Assembly: GCA_018340375.1 (NCBI GenBank)
Contig: JAFFJZ010000001.1
Location: forward strand, 72,222,001-72,286,000
Source of the DNA: Gonatopus flavifemur
Lineage: Eukaryota; Arthropoda; Insecta; Hymenoptera; Dryinidae
DNA: 64,000 bases
Direction of reading: 5' to 3'
Part shown: piece by piece, positions 22,912 through 34,689 of the stretch
Position numbering within the stretch: position 1 is the stretch's first letter
How the letters are laid out: each line of letters begins with the position of its first letter
Notes under the pieces: generated by a model
The model's database searches: none
What the model was told of the DNA's origin: nothing
The model's input: the letters and a program-made list of their open reading frames with translations, nothing else
Translations under genes and position numbers: made by a program

Positions 22912-24745
22912 AATAATCACTAATACCAAGGAAATGTATTCTTGAACATTTCCAAAAACACGTATTCTTGATCAACAGCTGATATGCTGTAGGCCCAAGA
23001 GAAATTTTCTTGAATGAAGAAAATATTCCTTCAATACAAGAATTATATTCTTAGTTCCAGAAAAATTTTCTTGTATGCAGGATACGTATTTGTTGAGGGA
23101 TTACATGGGTTTCAAATTTTCAAAAATTTTTTATTCGACAGTACAACGCTTCAAGAATATATTCCCGAAATTTCAAGTCAATCCGACTAAAACTCTAGGA
23201 GATATAGCATTTTGAACTTTCCCTCTGATGGCTGTAGCGCCCGTTTCTCTCCTTTTTCTTTGACTGCGTGAAGGAGCATACATATATTGTAGTACAGTGC
23301 TAGTAGCCAAGCCACGAGGTATTTTTGAGGTTATGAAAATGAGGTGTGAAAAATAGCTCGTACAGAAGTACTTTGATTTTTTTCTTTTTGCAATATGATA
23401 AAATCTTAAATTCCCCGAAATGATAAAAAAAAGTGGCTTGAACGCGTTTTTCTAGAAACACACTTTTCGAAATCGGTAGTCAAAATTTCTCGGAAACTAA
23501 TCGTTTGATGTCGCCCAAATTTTCAACACTTCTTCGAAATATCATTTTGTAGTCTCTGAACGAAGGATTTTTCTTCCCTTTGACTATAAAAAATTTGACA
23601 ACGTAATGAAAAAGTGCCACTTCCGTTCAAACCACTGCCAAAAATTCAATTTTCATTTTGTTTTCAAATCCTTCGTTCAGGGACTAGTTTTACTCCAATA
23701 CTAAGAGAAAATATTTTTTTGTTATTTTTCTGATGAAGCAGTCGCAAATAATTTTGACTACCGCAAACTACCATTTTGTCGAGGCACCTCCGAAAATCGA
23801 CTGCCATCAATTCAATTTATCATATTTTCTCATCAACATTTTTTAAAATGTTGTTCAAAAGTTATCTAATAATATGCAAAAAGAAATAAATGAAAATCTC
23901 TTCTGTAGCAAGACAAAAAAATCGAGAAAATTAGCTGTTTTTTGGCCTCTGAAACCCTTGTAACCTCTTAAGGGGTTATATCCCCCTTATTCTCTAAAAA
24001 AAAAGGCTTTTTTCATTAATTTTTTTGAGCATTCCGTTATGATAATCATGAACAACCAATACGCCAATCCATTGAGCAGCTCTCCAGGGGTAAGACAAAC
24101 TTTTTTTATTGAAAATTTTTTGCAAAATGGTGGCTGTAGGAGCGTTTTGCTGGAACCTATGGTTAGAAATCGGCACGCAGTAGAACTCGATGAGTTTTCA
24201 TCCGATTGACTCGAAATTTTAACTGTAGCTTCTTCATTAGATTATCTGTTGAAGTACCCGTGATTTTAACGATCGATAAACAATTAAAAAAGTTATAAAA
24301 AATTTGAGTCGATTTTTTTCGTCGAAAACGCAACTTTTTGTTTGAACAACCGCCATTTTGCAAAAAAAATTCCTAAAAATATAATCGTGTGTACTTCAAC
24401 CGCAAAACTCATGTAGTTAAAGAAAAATTTCTTTTATTGTTCGAGATGGTGATCCAGAGGACTTCTACTGCGTGCCGCAGAGATACTTCTTCCAATACTG
24501 CTTTACATTTATTGACAAATAGCTGCCATTTTGTAAATTTTCACCAATAAAAAAATTTTTTTATATACCCAAAGAGTTGCTTAATCGATTCATATATTAT
24601 TCATTCATGCTAATCTAAAAACGAGCTCAAAAAAAAAATATGAAAAAAGGCCTATTTTTTAGCTCCAACCAGATATAAGGCCTTAAGGAATGGATTTCTC
24701 TGAACATGAAAACATTGTTAGAGATAGTGATTATTTCTCTCAATG
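22912..24745. mobile_element. 1.83-kb non-coding terminal-inverted-repeat element
   Basis: The ends are near-perfect inverted copies: CACTGAGAGAAATAATCACT on the left, and on the right the complement of CATTGAGAGAAATAATCACT. CA flanks both sides (22910-22911 and 24746-24747), giving a 2-bp target duplication that is not TA. The first 180 bp contains AAGAAT/ATTCTT words. The remaining 1.6 kb is unusually rich in long A and T runs and has no open frame above about 70 codons. It is therefore non-autonomous although as long as many autonomous transposons, and I do not recognise the parent family. Confidence 0.75.
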
Positions 24746-24898
24746 CATAGATCCAAATATTCTGTTGTTACAACAAAGGAAGACCAGGTTTGTCTCAATA
24801 TCCCATCCAACAAGTAGGAATAAAATGTTTTTCGTGTAACACTATCATGTCTTTCTCAACCTTTGCTTTGACACTTATCTAGCAAGTACCCAATAAAC

Positions 24899-25507
24899 GC
24901 ACACACGTTATTTCAACGTTGAAAGAACGTTAGACTGTCCAACGCACGTCAGTCGTTGATTTCATAACGTTGATTTTTAGTTAAAATTTGATAGAGAAAT
25001 AGACGACCAGCAATTACGTTTTCATGACGTGTAATTTAAACTAATACTCAAAAATAACCATCAAGAAACGTGTTTGAATCACGCGTTTGGAATGTGTTTA
25101 TAACACCTTGTGTTTGAACTACAATTGAAGATAAATTCTGCTAAAAATATCGAACGAAACCGAACAATGGTTAAAATTCCAACAAAAAGCAAGATAGTAA
25201 ATAGCGTGGCATACTTTCCAAAAATTCTGTCATACTCAGAAATACTATCGTTCTCGATATTGAATGAAAAGTTTTCAAAATAATTTGTTGGATTCAATTC
25301 ACGTTTTAGAACCATCGTGAGGACACGTCAGTATTTGACGTCTTTCAAACGATGCTCAAACCGTTGATATGACGTTATTTTATGGTTGAAAAACACGTGA
25401 TCTGCCGCGACATTTTTACGTTGAATCAACGCAAGAATATCACTAATTCACAACGTGTGGTTATTGACTGTTTTTGACGTTTTTAAAACCTGCGTGTGTT
25501 TATTGGG
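24899..25507. mobile_element. CCCAATAAAC-ended element with AACGTT words
   Basis: The termini are CCCAATAAACGCACACACG on the left and the complement of CCCAATAAACACACGCAGG on the right. TA lies on both sides (24897-24898 and 25508-25509). The interior repeats AACGTT, CAACGTTG and ACGTCA/TGACGT palindromes, especially near the two ends. It encodes no protein. Confidence 0.8.
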
Positions 25508-25947
25508 TAGTTGATGTATTGCCTTCAATTGGAAAATTTCGATGAGTTCGACTGATAAAGCATTGTTATTCTTGTAATTCCAACAGTCGGTTTTTATACC
25601 TTCCCCAATTGATTTTATTTGGCTGGTGTGTTCAATGTGAACATTGGTTAGCTTTCTCATATTGTAATTAATGCACTCTGTGTTGAGCCAATGTTATGTT
25701 CTTTTGTGAGGGCTGTGAACTGGGCGGTACCATCTACTGGCTCTTTAAAATTGATAGTTTTCTTAGTTTCATGACACATATGTCTTCTACATTTTCTTGA
25801 AGCTATCTCGATCCTGAAGATGGACCAACGATTGGTCCAAAACGTCATGTAATGTCAATCCAAACTTTCAACACCATACAGTTGTAGTTCATTGCTATGC
25901 TTTAGTTTCTGCCGTCGCGGAACGTCCTCGAATCATTTTTCCATTAA

Positions 25948-26112
25948 GGTGATACTAGCGGCGTGGCAGCAGTCGAGTCGTTTATGACAAATTCCGGGCA
26001 AACGCTTCCATTAAATCAAAATATCACTCTGTAAAACTCCTCAACTTCTCTGATTCATAGTCTCGTAGTTTGTCATAAACGATTTGGTCTCTACCACGTT
26101 GCTAGTATCCCC
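25948..26112. mobile_element. 165-bp foldback element near a TTAA site
   Basis: The arms are inverted copies: GGTGATACTAGCGGCGTGG on the left, complement of GGGGATACTAGCAACGTGG on the right. Both continue into TCGTTTATGACAAA. The left flank is TTAA (25944-25947) and the right flank TGAA (26113-26116), one mismatch from a 4-bp duplication. The ends resemble the TTAA-flanked element at 28490-28701. Confidence 0.65.
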
Positions 26113-26306
26113 TGAACTTGTAATTACTTTTGAATAAATTGATTACTTTTGGCAAGAGTGATGGAAAATAATGAAGCAACTGACAAAAGCACATCTTATT
26201 AACTATCACTTATTTTTTCACCAGAGTTATGTATGCTTGGTGAGAAAACTGAACATGTATGATGATTATCGCGATTAGGTATGAAAAATAATGAATTTCC
26301 TGTCAG

Positions 26307-26673
26307 CCCAGGAAAAAATCATTAGATCTATTCAGATCTAAATAGATCTGAGTAGATCTGATTTTTGGTCGGATCTGGTTCAAAAGATCAGATTAGATCT
26401 GTTCAGATCTCAGTAGATCTGATCAGATCTTGGCACATCTGGTTAGATCTGAGTAGATCTCGTTAGATCTGAATTGAATATTAGATTAAATCTTAATGAG
26501 CAATTGGTGGTTCAATTGTCAGAAATTTTGTGATACCTGTCTGTATATGAATTTGATTTTGCACATATATTGTGACAAACACAAGCCAAGATCGCAGTTT
26601 TTCAGATCTTAATAGATCTGTTTAGATCTGACCAAAATTTAGATCTGGTCAGATCTGATCATTTTTTCCCGGG
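26307..26673. mobile_element. AGATCT-array element with exact 10-bp spacing
   Basis: The ends are CCCAGGAAAAAATCATTA on the left and the complement of CCCGGGAAAAAATGATCA on the right. AG flanks both sides (26305-26306 and 26674-26675). The interior has 16 exact copies of the palindrome AGATCT. Runs at 26324-26359, 26395-26470 and 26604-26629 are spaced exactly 10 bp apart, with the four bases between copies free to vary. One position in the longest run has decayed to ACATCT. There is no coding potential. The middle (about 26480-26600) is ordinary AT-rich sequence separating the left and right arrays. Confidence 0.85.
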
Positions 26674-27041
26674 AGAGGTAATTCATCGAACACTCCCTGA
26701 GAATGTCAGTTAAATTCTCACAAATATTCATTCTCAACGGACATCATGAGAATCTTCCAAACAGAAACAATTATCCAGTAGGAGTATATGAGACGTCTAG
26801 CAAAAAGTCTTGCTCAAGTCCAACAATAACCGTGCAGAAGAAGCATAGAAAAAGTATCCGGCATAGTCACGCGAGAATATAAAAGAAGATATCAGTTTCA
26901 CAATTCTGCCAAGCCGTCACGAACCTTTCATCTTATTAAATATCACATTTGTGATCTTTTCATCTAAAAAATTATCCATTACAGATACTTTTCGATCTTG
27001 GCTCTGAAGTTGATATGTACAAACCTAGTAGTATACATCCA

Positions 27042-27297
27042 CACCGAAAAAAATCATTCATTTGACCAAATGAACTGAAGTTAGCTGTGAAAATTAGTTT
27101 CGAGTAATAAAAGAATAAAAGCCGGTAATAAAAGCTGTAGTAGAAGCAACTTCAAATTAGTAACAGCAACCAAAGTCAAAGAAATTAAATTTGAATTTAG
27201 TTGAGCCAAAACCTGTTTTAGTTATCCAAATACCAACAACTGTATCTAGTTGCTCGCACTAATTTTGAGTAAGGGTAACTAATTATTTTTTTCGGTG
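27042..27297. mobile_element. CACCGAAAAAAAT-ended MITE with CAACTA/TAGTTG words
   Basis: The ends are CACCGAAAAAAATCATT on the left and the complement of CACCGAAAAAAATAATT on the right. The interior repeats TAGTTG/CAACTA-like words. The flanks (CA and CG) do not match, so the duplication is lost or the border is off by a base. Confidence 0.7.
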
Positions 27298-27460
27298 CGC
27301 ATATAATATGTGCATATGTGGCTAACTTCGGACCCAGAAGAATTCTTTTGAACACACCAAAACACCCCTTAAAAATGTATATTCAACTTTCCATTTGTAT
27401 TTTCATTAAAACGTGCCTTGAAAAAAATCAACAATAATATTGTTAACTTGATAATAACAT

Positions 27461-27784
27461 CACGCAGTAAAGTGCCTCTTTGGAAAATAGCAGAGTTCAC
27501 TATTTGATATCGTAATAAATGTTTTTAATATATTCTCAGCAAAATGAGCTACATAATTTACTGATTATGTGATGCGAAGGATTAAAAAGTGTAATGCCAC
27601 GTAGTATTTTTGTGAATCATTATGAGGATCAGCAAGTTCTGTGATTTCCATCCTTGGATTCAAATTTTATGTGCCTACAAATCAAAATGCGACGTGACAT
27701 AATTTACTATTCCAGATATCGGGGGCGACTGTGCTACGTATGACAGCGAACTTGACTATTTTTCAAAGATCTCTTTTCTCCATG
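27461..27784. mobile_element. CACGCAG-ended element (uninterrupted relative of 18717-19404)
   Basis: The left end CACGCAGTAAAGTGCCTCTT and the right end (complement of CATGGAGAAAAGAGATCTTT) are inverted relatives. AT flanks both sides (27459-27460 and 27785-27786). It shares GGAAAATAGCAGAGTTCAC, TTTTATGTGCCT and TGCGACGTG in order with 18717-19404 but lacks the nested GGCC-word block. Confidence 0.7.
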
Positions 27785-28343
27785 ATATCGCCACACAGCA
27801 CTCTAAATAAATATCGTGAAACAGTTATTATTGCTGAATTGGCAACGATTGTTAGTATCGCAGCTTTATATTGCTATAAGAACTACAAGTTGTTGTATAT
27901 TTAGTCATAAGATTTTTATGATTCTTTTACTACTAATTCTATCATACACATTTTTTCTGTACCTTGAATCTGTTTTCTTTCCTTCGTATGTCCTTCGCTC
28001 TTTTGGTATGTGAAACACGGGAATGATTATGCGCTGAGGTATAAAATCTTTTCACTGCCTGGTTTTCTAGGAAAATATAGTCACAGAATTTTTACTTCAT
28101 TCATTGGAAGTGAACGATCACTTCAACTTGAAATGTGTTTTTCCCAGATACTTCACTTCCCGTTCCGCTTTTATCTTTAGCAATATTGTTGGAATTTTCT
28201 TCCCTGTCATATCTTTGAAATGCGTTATTCGATGGACATCAAAATCAACGGGCCACGAGTTATCACCGAGATGAAAGTATTGCAAAAAGACATCATTCGA
28301 AACGGTTCATTCTAAGGAATTTTCTGGAAGATTCAGAGTAACT

Positions 28344-28764
28344 TAGAGGAGAAGATAGTTGCACTAACTAACGTAAATACCTAGTAACTCACAAAGTATT
28401 CACACGTCAGTTGGGGCAAATATCGAGTTAGCTGAGGCAGCTAACGCGCTACTTGTCCCGACTACGAAGTAGTTGCACTAACTACTTAAGGCGATTCACC
28501 ACAAGCCAAGTTACTTGATCTCTCCCCCCAGTTTTCTCAGTAATCGATGAATAGAATCAATTTTAATGAGCAGGTGCATCTTCTTAGGCTATTGAAACAA
28601 ATGCAGCTACTCATTATTTTTCATTTTATGTGTTCGTTTCTGAGAAAACTGGGGGGAGAAATTTGGAATCTAGTAACTTTTGCAGGGAGTGATGAGTCCC
28701 CTTAAGTAGATAGTCGAAAGTCGACCAGTTAAGTAGCTGCTGCAACTATTCGTCTTTCTCCGTG
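28344..28764. mobile_element. GTAGTTGCACTAAC-word element with a nested TTAA-flanked insertion
   Basis: The right end is the complement of CACGGAGAAAGACG, followed inward by AATAGTTGCA. The left end, GAGGAGAAGATAGTTGCA, is a diverged counterpart. The interior repeats TAGTTGCACTAACTA, GTTAGCTGAGGCAGCTAAC and similar palindromes. A 212-bp element is inserted in the middle at TTAA. Confidence 0.55.
28490..28701. mobile_element. 212-bp TTAA-flanked MITE, nested
   Basis: The termini are GGCGATTCACCAC on the left and the complement of GGGGACTCATCAC on the right. An inner inverted pair contains CCCCCCAGTTTTCTCAG and CTGAGAAAACTGGGGGG. TTAA lies on both sides (28486-28489 and 28702-28705), the target site used by piggyBac-type transposases. 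Removing the insert and one TTAA leaves ACTACTTAAGTAGAT, a palindrome in keeping with the words of the host element. Confidence 0.75.
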
Positions 28765-31700
28765 ATTCAATTCTGCTTTCACCTGAACAACCAGTGACTG
28801 GTTACTTCAATTCATTGTTTATGCAGTAGGATCTCACTTATCCCATCAAATGCTCGACGATCATGTGCAAAAATAGTGAGATTTCATTGATTCAAATTCC
28901 GAGAGTAAATTGAAATATTTAGGAAACCAAACGATCAAATATCTTATAATTCGAACCTCGAACCAAAGATACTCGATGGAAATATCGGGCACCTCAATAG
29001 GATGATCTGAATCAATCCATACTGAAACAGCCCCCCGAGATTTCTCTGCTTTTTCACGCACACGAGATGAAGTGTCAATGAATGCATCAGTCTCAAACAA
29101 TCTTCCTTTCCACGAACCGATATAACAACCTGGGTAACATTAGCACGTTTGAGATGTGGGGTGAACTTAATCAACAAGATTCGATTAATCAAACCGTCCT
29201 GACGATACAAGTGCGCTCAATGTCTGAGACCACCTTAATCAAGAAAACTCGATCCGACTCGGTTAATTTCAAGATAAATTCGCAATTCTGATTGAACTCC
29301 TTTTTCTTGATAATTTTCTACCATTATTTGCAATCCGCTTGAACTTTCTTGTAAATGAACAAGGCTTCTTTTACCAACTCTCATGGGAGAGAGAGACGGT
29401 GTCAGAGACAAATGATCGGAATGAAATGAATTTGATATCGGAATTAGAGCCTGGAAATAATTTGCAAAGCATTTGATTGCAAACTTTTCAGATTAAGATG
29501 AATGATAATGAATTTGTGTATCAACATCATATAATTATGTATTCGTAACACGCGTTGATAAATCATTCAATTCATGGAGTACGGTGTAATAGGTAGACTC
29601 AAAATCCTTGAAAAAATAGAATCTCAATAAAATGCACATTTTGGAAGCCCAAAGTGTCTTTTTGTAAAATCGCAATTAAGATTTTAGGATAAATTCATTT
29701 CTATCGGTAACCCCTCTAACAGTACGTTGATTTATCTTTTACCGTTCATTACAACGTATATTAACGAATATTCTCATTTTCTCGTTGACTCCAGATCAGA
29801 TAGGAATGCGAGTATGTAGAACTTTTTGTCCTTACTGTATGAGGGAAGAACATACAATGGATTATATTCAACTTTTCACTATCTTAATGTTTCATTTCAC
29901 ATTACATTATCATAAACATCAGAAATTCTTATGAGGAATGAGATATTGGGGGAGTAGAGGGTTATAAAATTTTATTATATGTTTCAGCGTTGAAGATTGT
30001 GAGTTTAACATCTATAAAACGGATCAATTTGCTTCAGATCTTATGAATATTTTGAATACATGTTTACTCAGATAATCTTGAATGAAACAACCTCCTTCCT
30101 TCCTAAACAAGCATGCTTGAATCTATCGTGCACGTTTTATACTGGGAGAAATGAATAAAGGACCCGTATTTAATTAATATTTAGTTCATTTGATAACTCA
30201 TTCGAAATAACTGGTAAATTCAGACAGGATCTTGAGTAGAGACGCTATATATGCATTCACGAATTCGTCACACTAAAAGGACAAGTGCCTTGTGAATATT
30301 TCTGACGATTCTTCTAGGAGATCATGGTGTTTCAATCACTCGATTCAGGATTTCCTGTATTGTATATGATATAAGAATCTCATTTTGAAAATTTCCTTGA
30401 GATCTTTTCTCACTGTACTGCAGATTTGGCAAAGCACTCGCAAGTTCCTAGTTTTCCTTTCGCCCACCCGAAGAGAAATCTATTTGGGAAAATTATCATT
30501 TCCTTTCCGTAAACTGGAACTATTCGGGAGAATCAGACAATAACTCATAACATAACTCCTAATTAGTGCCAGCTGTAATGGTGAAAATCGAGGTTAATTT
30601 CGAAGATTGCATTCCAAAATTACTTGATCATTGTGTAAACGAGAAAATCCGCAAGACTAACTTAGGTTTGGCGTTGTTATTCGAGACAAGTTCACATCAG
30701 TCTACTCGAAATAAACGATTGATCATATGAGATCCGAATTTATACGGGAATATCAAATGAAGTTATGTTATTATTCCTAAGCATGAGCCAAGTTTGGCGA
30801 AGTTTGGGTCGAGACGAAATGTGAAAAGGATTCTTTGAAGGTCAACTAATGGTCGAACTAATGGATTTGTGCACCTGGGTTATTTGTCCATTGATGGATG
30901 GGACATTATAATGAGTTTCTCATGTTGGTAGAAAAATGTCCACAAAGAAACATTAAAAAACTGTAGTTAGATAGAATTAATATCCTTCTGTTTGTTGTTG
31001 ATTCTTTTTCCAAGCGAATTTGCCACAATAATACAAACATTTATAGAATATCGAAGAGTGGTTTTCACCATTATAGATGAAAACGCGTGAGAGTAACAGA
31101 ATCACAACCATAGAGTGATCCTCAACATTCATAGAGTTCATATTACGAATCCACAATGATCCTACATATTAACTCCAGTGCGAAGAAATTATTCAGATGT
31201 GGGAAAATGAGACCTTCCGTTTTTAATTCTGCGCATCTCTCTGATGGAATGATAATTTACAGAACCTATACGGTGAGAAAAATAACAATGGTGCGTCGAG
31301 CCAAAAGATCTCAATTATATTTTTATGATTGTGCGTGATGAAAAAATAATTGAGGTTACGGAAAAATAATTACATTCTCTAAAACAATCTTCCATACCTT
31401 TCTTTTATTTTTTTTATTTTTTTAAAGTAATAACTGATACTTCTTCCAGTGTATAATGAAATTTATTCAATTCCAAACATGGAGCATTTAACATCAACTA
31501 ATAAATGTTTTATGAAAGTAGGAAATTTTACTCTACTGCGTTTATTTCGCATACATTTCATTCTGGAATCTTCATGAATACATGAAGTATATTCTCAAAG
31601 CATTTAAACGCCTTTAAAGAAACCTTAAAAGGATACGGGATAATTTCAAGATGTATCGGAAGAAGCGTGCTGTGAAGGAACAAGCACTATATAGCTATTC

Positions 31701-32192
31701 TATCATTCGCTGTGATGGAATAAGAAATTTCGGAGATGGAGTTCGCATTTATGCTTGTTCAGACTTGCATGCTTATACGCTTGGTTCATCCTATTCAGGC
31801 GCTGGCTGCTCCATATTGGTATATACCTTCATTGAACTATACGAATTAAGTGCCAGAGGAATTCCTATCGGAATTTCGTACAGATGCTTTCTAGTGAGCA
31901 ATGTCTTATTATTCATGATTCTGATAAAGTAAATGTATCGGTAAAATCATTTTTTGAAATTCATTCAGTGATTATGAATATCCGTTTGGAATGGTACACC
32001 TATTTTTGTCTGGACTTTTTGCAGTGACTTCAAATTTTATTATAATGATGATGAGAAAAACAATACAAAATCGTACGAATATGATTGTGGCAACTATATA
32101 AAACAATAAAATGCAAAATCAAGCATTTGCTGTGGTTATGTGAACAAATTTGTCCTCTCAGTGCATGTCCTTGTATGTTTATGTTTTTGGTA
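28765..32192. other. Gene-free stretch
   Basis: The open frames on both strands are short and unrecognisable. No splice-bounded coding block and no terminal-repeat element were recognised. Confidence 0.4.
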
Positions 32193-32207
32193 CGTGAATA
32201 TGTTGTT

Positions 32208-32345
32208 GAAGTTTGAATCGTTTATTGAAACGAATTATTAATCGAATAACGAAATGCTCAGATCCAACTTCAGTTAGAGACCCAAAATCATGGAGCGCAC
32301 TCCACATTCTTTCAACGATGTTTTCAATTCAACGACGATAGAGCT
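32208..32345 (+). repeat. Diverged copy of the conserved block seen at 48261
   Basis: Bases 32208-32255 match 48261-48308 at 46 of 48 positions, reading LNRLLKRIxNRITK in both. Similarity then decays but continues weakly (TCTTCAACGATGTTTTCA here, TCTTCAGCGATGATTTCA there). This frame ends at TAG soon after. The function is unknown. It could be a fragment of a duplicated gene or of an unclassified repeat. Confidence 0.5.
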
Positions 32346-34157
32346 TTCAAAAAACGGGGAAAACTTTGCTACATACTTTTCTAACAACTAAGCGATGGAT
32401 AAAATTTTTTCATATGCAATGATGGAGCATATTGCCAAGGTTTGACTTTGAATATAAATTGAAACTCCAAAATAATATCTAAACATAAAAGGAAATAATT
32501 TGTGGAAATTATTGAGATTTGTAGGTCATTATGTTTATAATTCTTCGCATAATTTTCAGGAATCTTTTCCAGATGCAACCAAATATTCAGAGTCTGATCT
32601 TAGCAACGTGTTCCATCACTGCATATCAAAAATCTTCATCTAATGCTTATTTGTTGGAAAATTACGTAGCAAAATTTAAAGAAGTTCATTTAAGAAGATG
32701 AAGAACGATGGTTTATCATATTTTGTGGGTTTGAATTCTCTTTTCATTTTTATAAACGATTCAAACTTCTACAACATACGTGAATGACAGTTATCTGGAT
32801 ATCTTAGCTGTTATTTTAAACTCCTCCGAGAGTGTAATATAAGAGGGAATAGAACAGTGAACACAATCGATATAGATTGGAGTATGCACTAATTACTTCG
32901 AACCAGTTGTGATCACATTATCGTAAGCATCCACAGATGGGGGCTAGATAAGCAGTGAGGAGTAATAAGCGAATATTCTCGACAGTCGAGTGAAACGAGC
33001 TCACCATTATTCTAAATGTACAGAGATACACCTCCTTAGAGGATGGTAAGCGGGTGAATCACACGATTTCGCAACTAAGTTATGTTTTCTCGAGTAGTTC
33101 ACATCGGAGATCATTCTTCCTGTATGAATATTGATTTTTTCCGCTTATACATTTCGAGGTATTGAGTATTGGAAAGAAATCCTTGATTATTTTTTTAGAA
33201 TACTTCGAGTTCAATATCTATTTGATACAGGGCATATTCTAAGGAAATTTAAGAACTAACCATAACGTTAGACACTCGATTTCTAAAAAAAAGAGAAACA
33301 TTTGTGTAACAAGTATTTCTTGAATTATTTGACACTCCCTGTTGAAAATTTCCGCTCGCCGGAAGCGAACTTTGAAACGGATAAAGCGGTATGAAGGGGA
33401 GCATACTAATTAGAACGGCATGGTTTAATGAATTTTTTTGAGGCAGAACAAATATGAGAATTTGTTTCAAACTTTCTTGATTTATTAGTCGTACATTCGG
33501 GTGTATACAAAAAATTTTTTTAACCAATTCTTTTCCAAGATGGTGGACCTACAGCTCGATGTGTGAGACTATTTTTTTGGTTTGCGTGCAAGATAACGAC
33601 CGTAATTCTTATCCACAATGAAAAAACCAAATAGTTTCTCAAAATCAACATCATTTGCCTCGACATGAACCTCAATCCAGTTGAAATTATGGATTTCCGC
33701 TAGTTTTTTGCAATGAAGAAGTACTTTTTTATTTCTCATTTAGGTTCATATTCTTCGAAATTGTATTAGAAAGCTGTGTGCAAAACCTTAGGACAATCGC
33801 ATCAATAGTTTGCGCGTAGTTCTGCACGCAAGTTGGAAAAATGCAATTCGTGGGCAAACGCCTTTGAAGTTTGCACAACAAAAAAACGAATTTTACGTAA
33901 GAATCTTTTGAATTGAGGATTTATTACCAATTAATCTGTGATACCAGGACCATGAAGTAACCCTTCAACTTCCTTGCACAATCGATTTTGATCGCAATTT
34001 TCTTGTTTTCGCGATTGTCGAGCTTCTTCAATCTTGAAAAATGCCCAACGATTTTGACGCCCTATACGGTCTATAGCACAAAAATGAGTGTAACATGGGA
34101 TCGAGTCCAAATTTCACTTTGAAACTCTTCAGGAATATTCTTGAGATATCTTCCTAT
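32346..34157. other. Gene-free stretch
   Basis: No recognisable gene or repeat. The open frames are short. Confidence 0.4.
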
Positions 34158-34378
34158 CACACATTAAGGCATGATAGCTTATTGAAAACAATATTGGAAG
34201 GAAAAATGAATGGTAAAACTCGAAGAGGTAGACCTAGATTGAGTTATATGAAGCAAATTATACAAGATAAGGGTTGCCGTAGATATGCAGAAATTAAGCG
34301 GTTAGCGGATAATAGACAGGGTTGGAGGATTTCATCAAACCAGTCATAAGACTGATTACTTCATGATGATGATGATCT
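34158..34378 (+). pseudogene. 5'-truncated LINE, C-terminus of the reverse-transcriptase protein and 3' tail
   Basis: The frame encodes HTLRHDSLLKTILEGKM, RGRPRLSYMKQIIQDKGC and a final GWRISSNQS, ending in TAA at 34347-34349. This is the tail that follows the reverse transcriptase domain in a common insect LINE group. The last 59 residues differ from the copy at 60912-61512 at only six positions. After the stop both copies share AAGACTGATTACTTC followed by a short ATG-repeat tail, which marks the LINE 3' end. Homology starts abruptly near 34158, as expected for 5' truncation during target-primed insertion. The open frame extends upstream to 34095, but that part is unrelated. Confidence 0.85.
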
Positions 34379-34688
34379 TCCTATCATTTTACGGAAAAAA
34401 AATTCGATTTCTTTGACGATTCTAATTGGTATGCTCCCCTGAAGTCTTATTTTTCCAGAATGAATATCACTGAACTCATTATACCTCTTGACATGGTCGA
34501 AAGGACCATCCTGTAACAGAGCAATATTGGATATTCGATTTAAAAAAAGAAAAAAAAAGCATTTCACTAAAAATAAGGTGATTTTTTAAGAACTAATCGT
34601 TTGCACGTTTCAGAACTGGTCGTTTTCTTTTAGAACTAACTTTTTGGTGAGAACTGACCCTTATAATATGCCCTGATTTTATAAACAT
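34379..34688. other. Short gap between repeats
   Basis: No feature was recognised between the LINE tail and the next element. Confidence 0.4.
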
Positions 34689-34689
34689 A

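Noticed and set aside
26324..26656. CRISPR-like array at the AGATCT repeats
   Set aside because: The repeats are 6-bp palindromes with 4-bp spacers inside a eukaryotic MITE-like element. There are no 25-40 bp repeats, unique spacers or cas genes.
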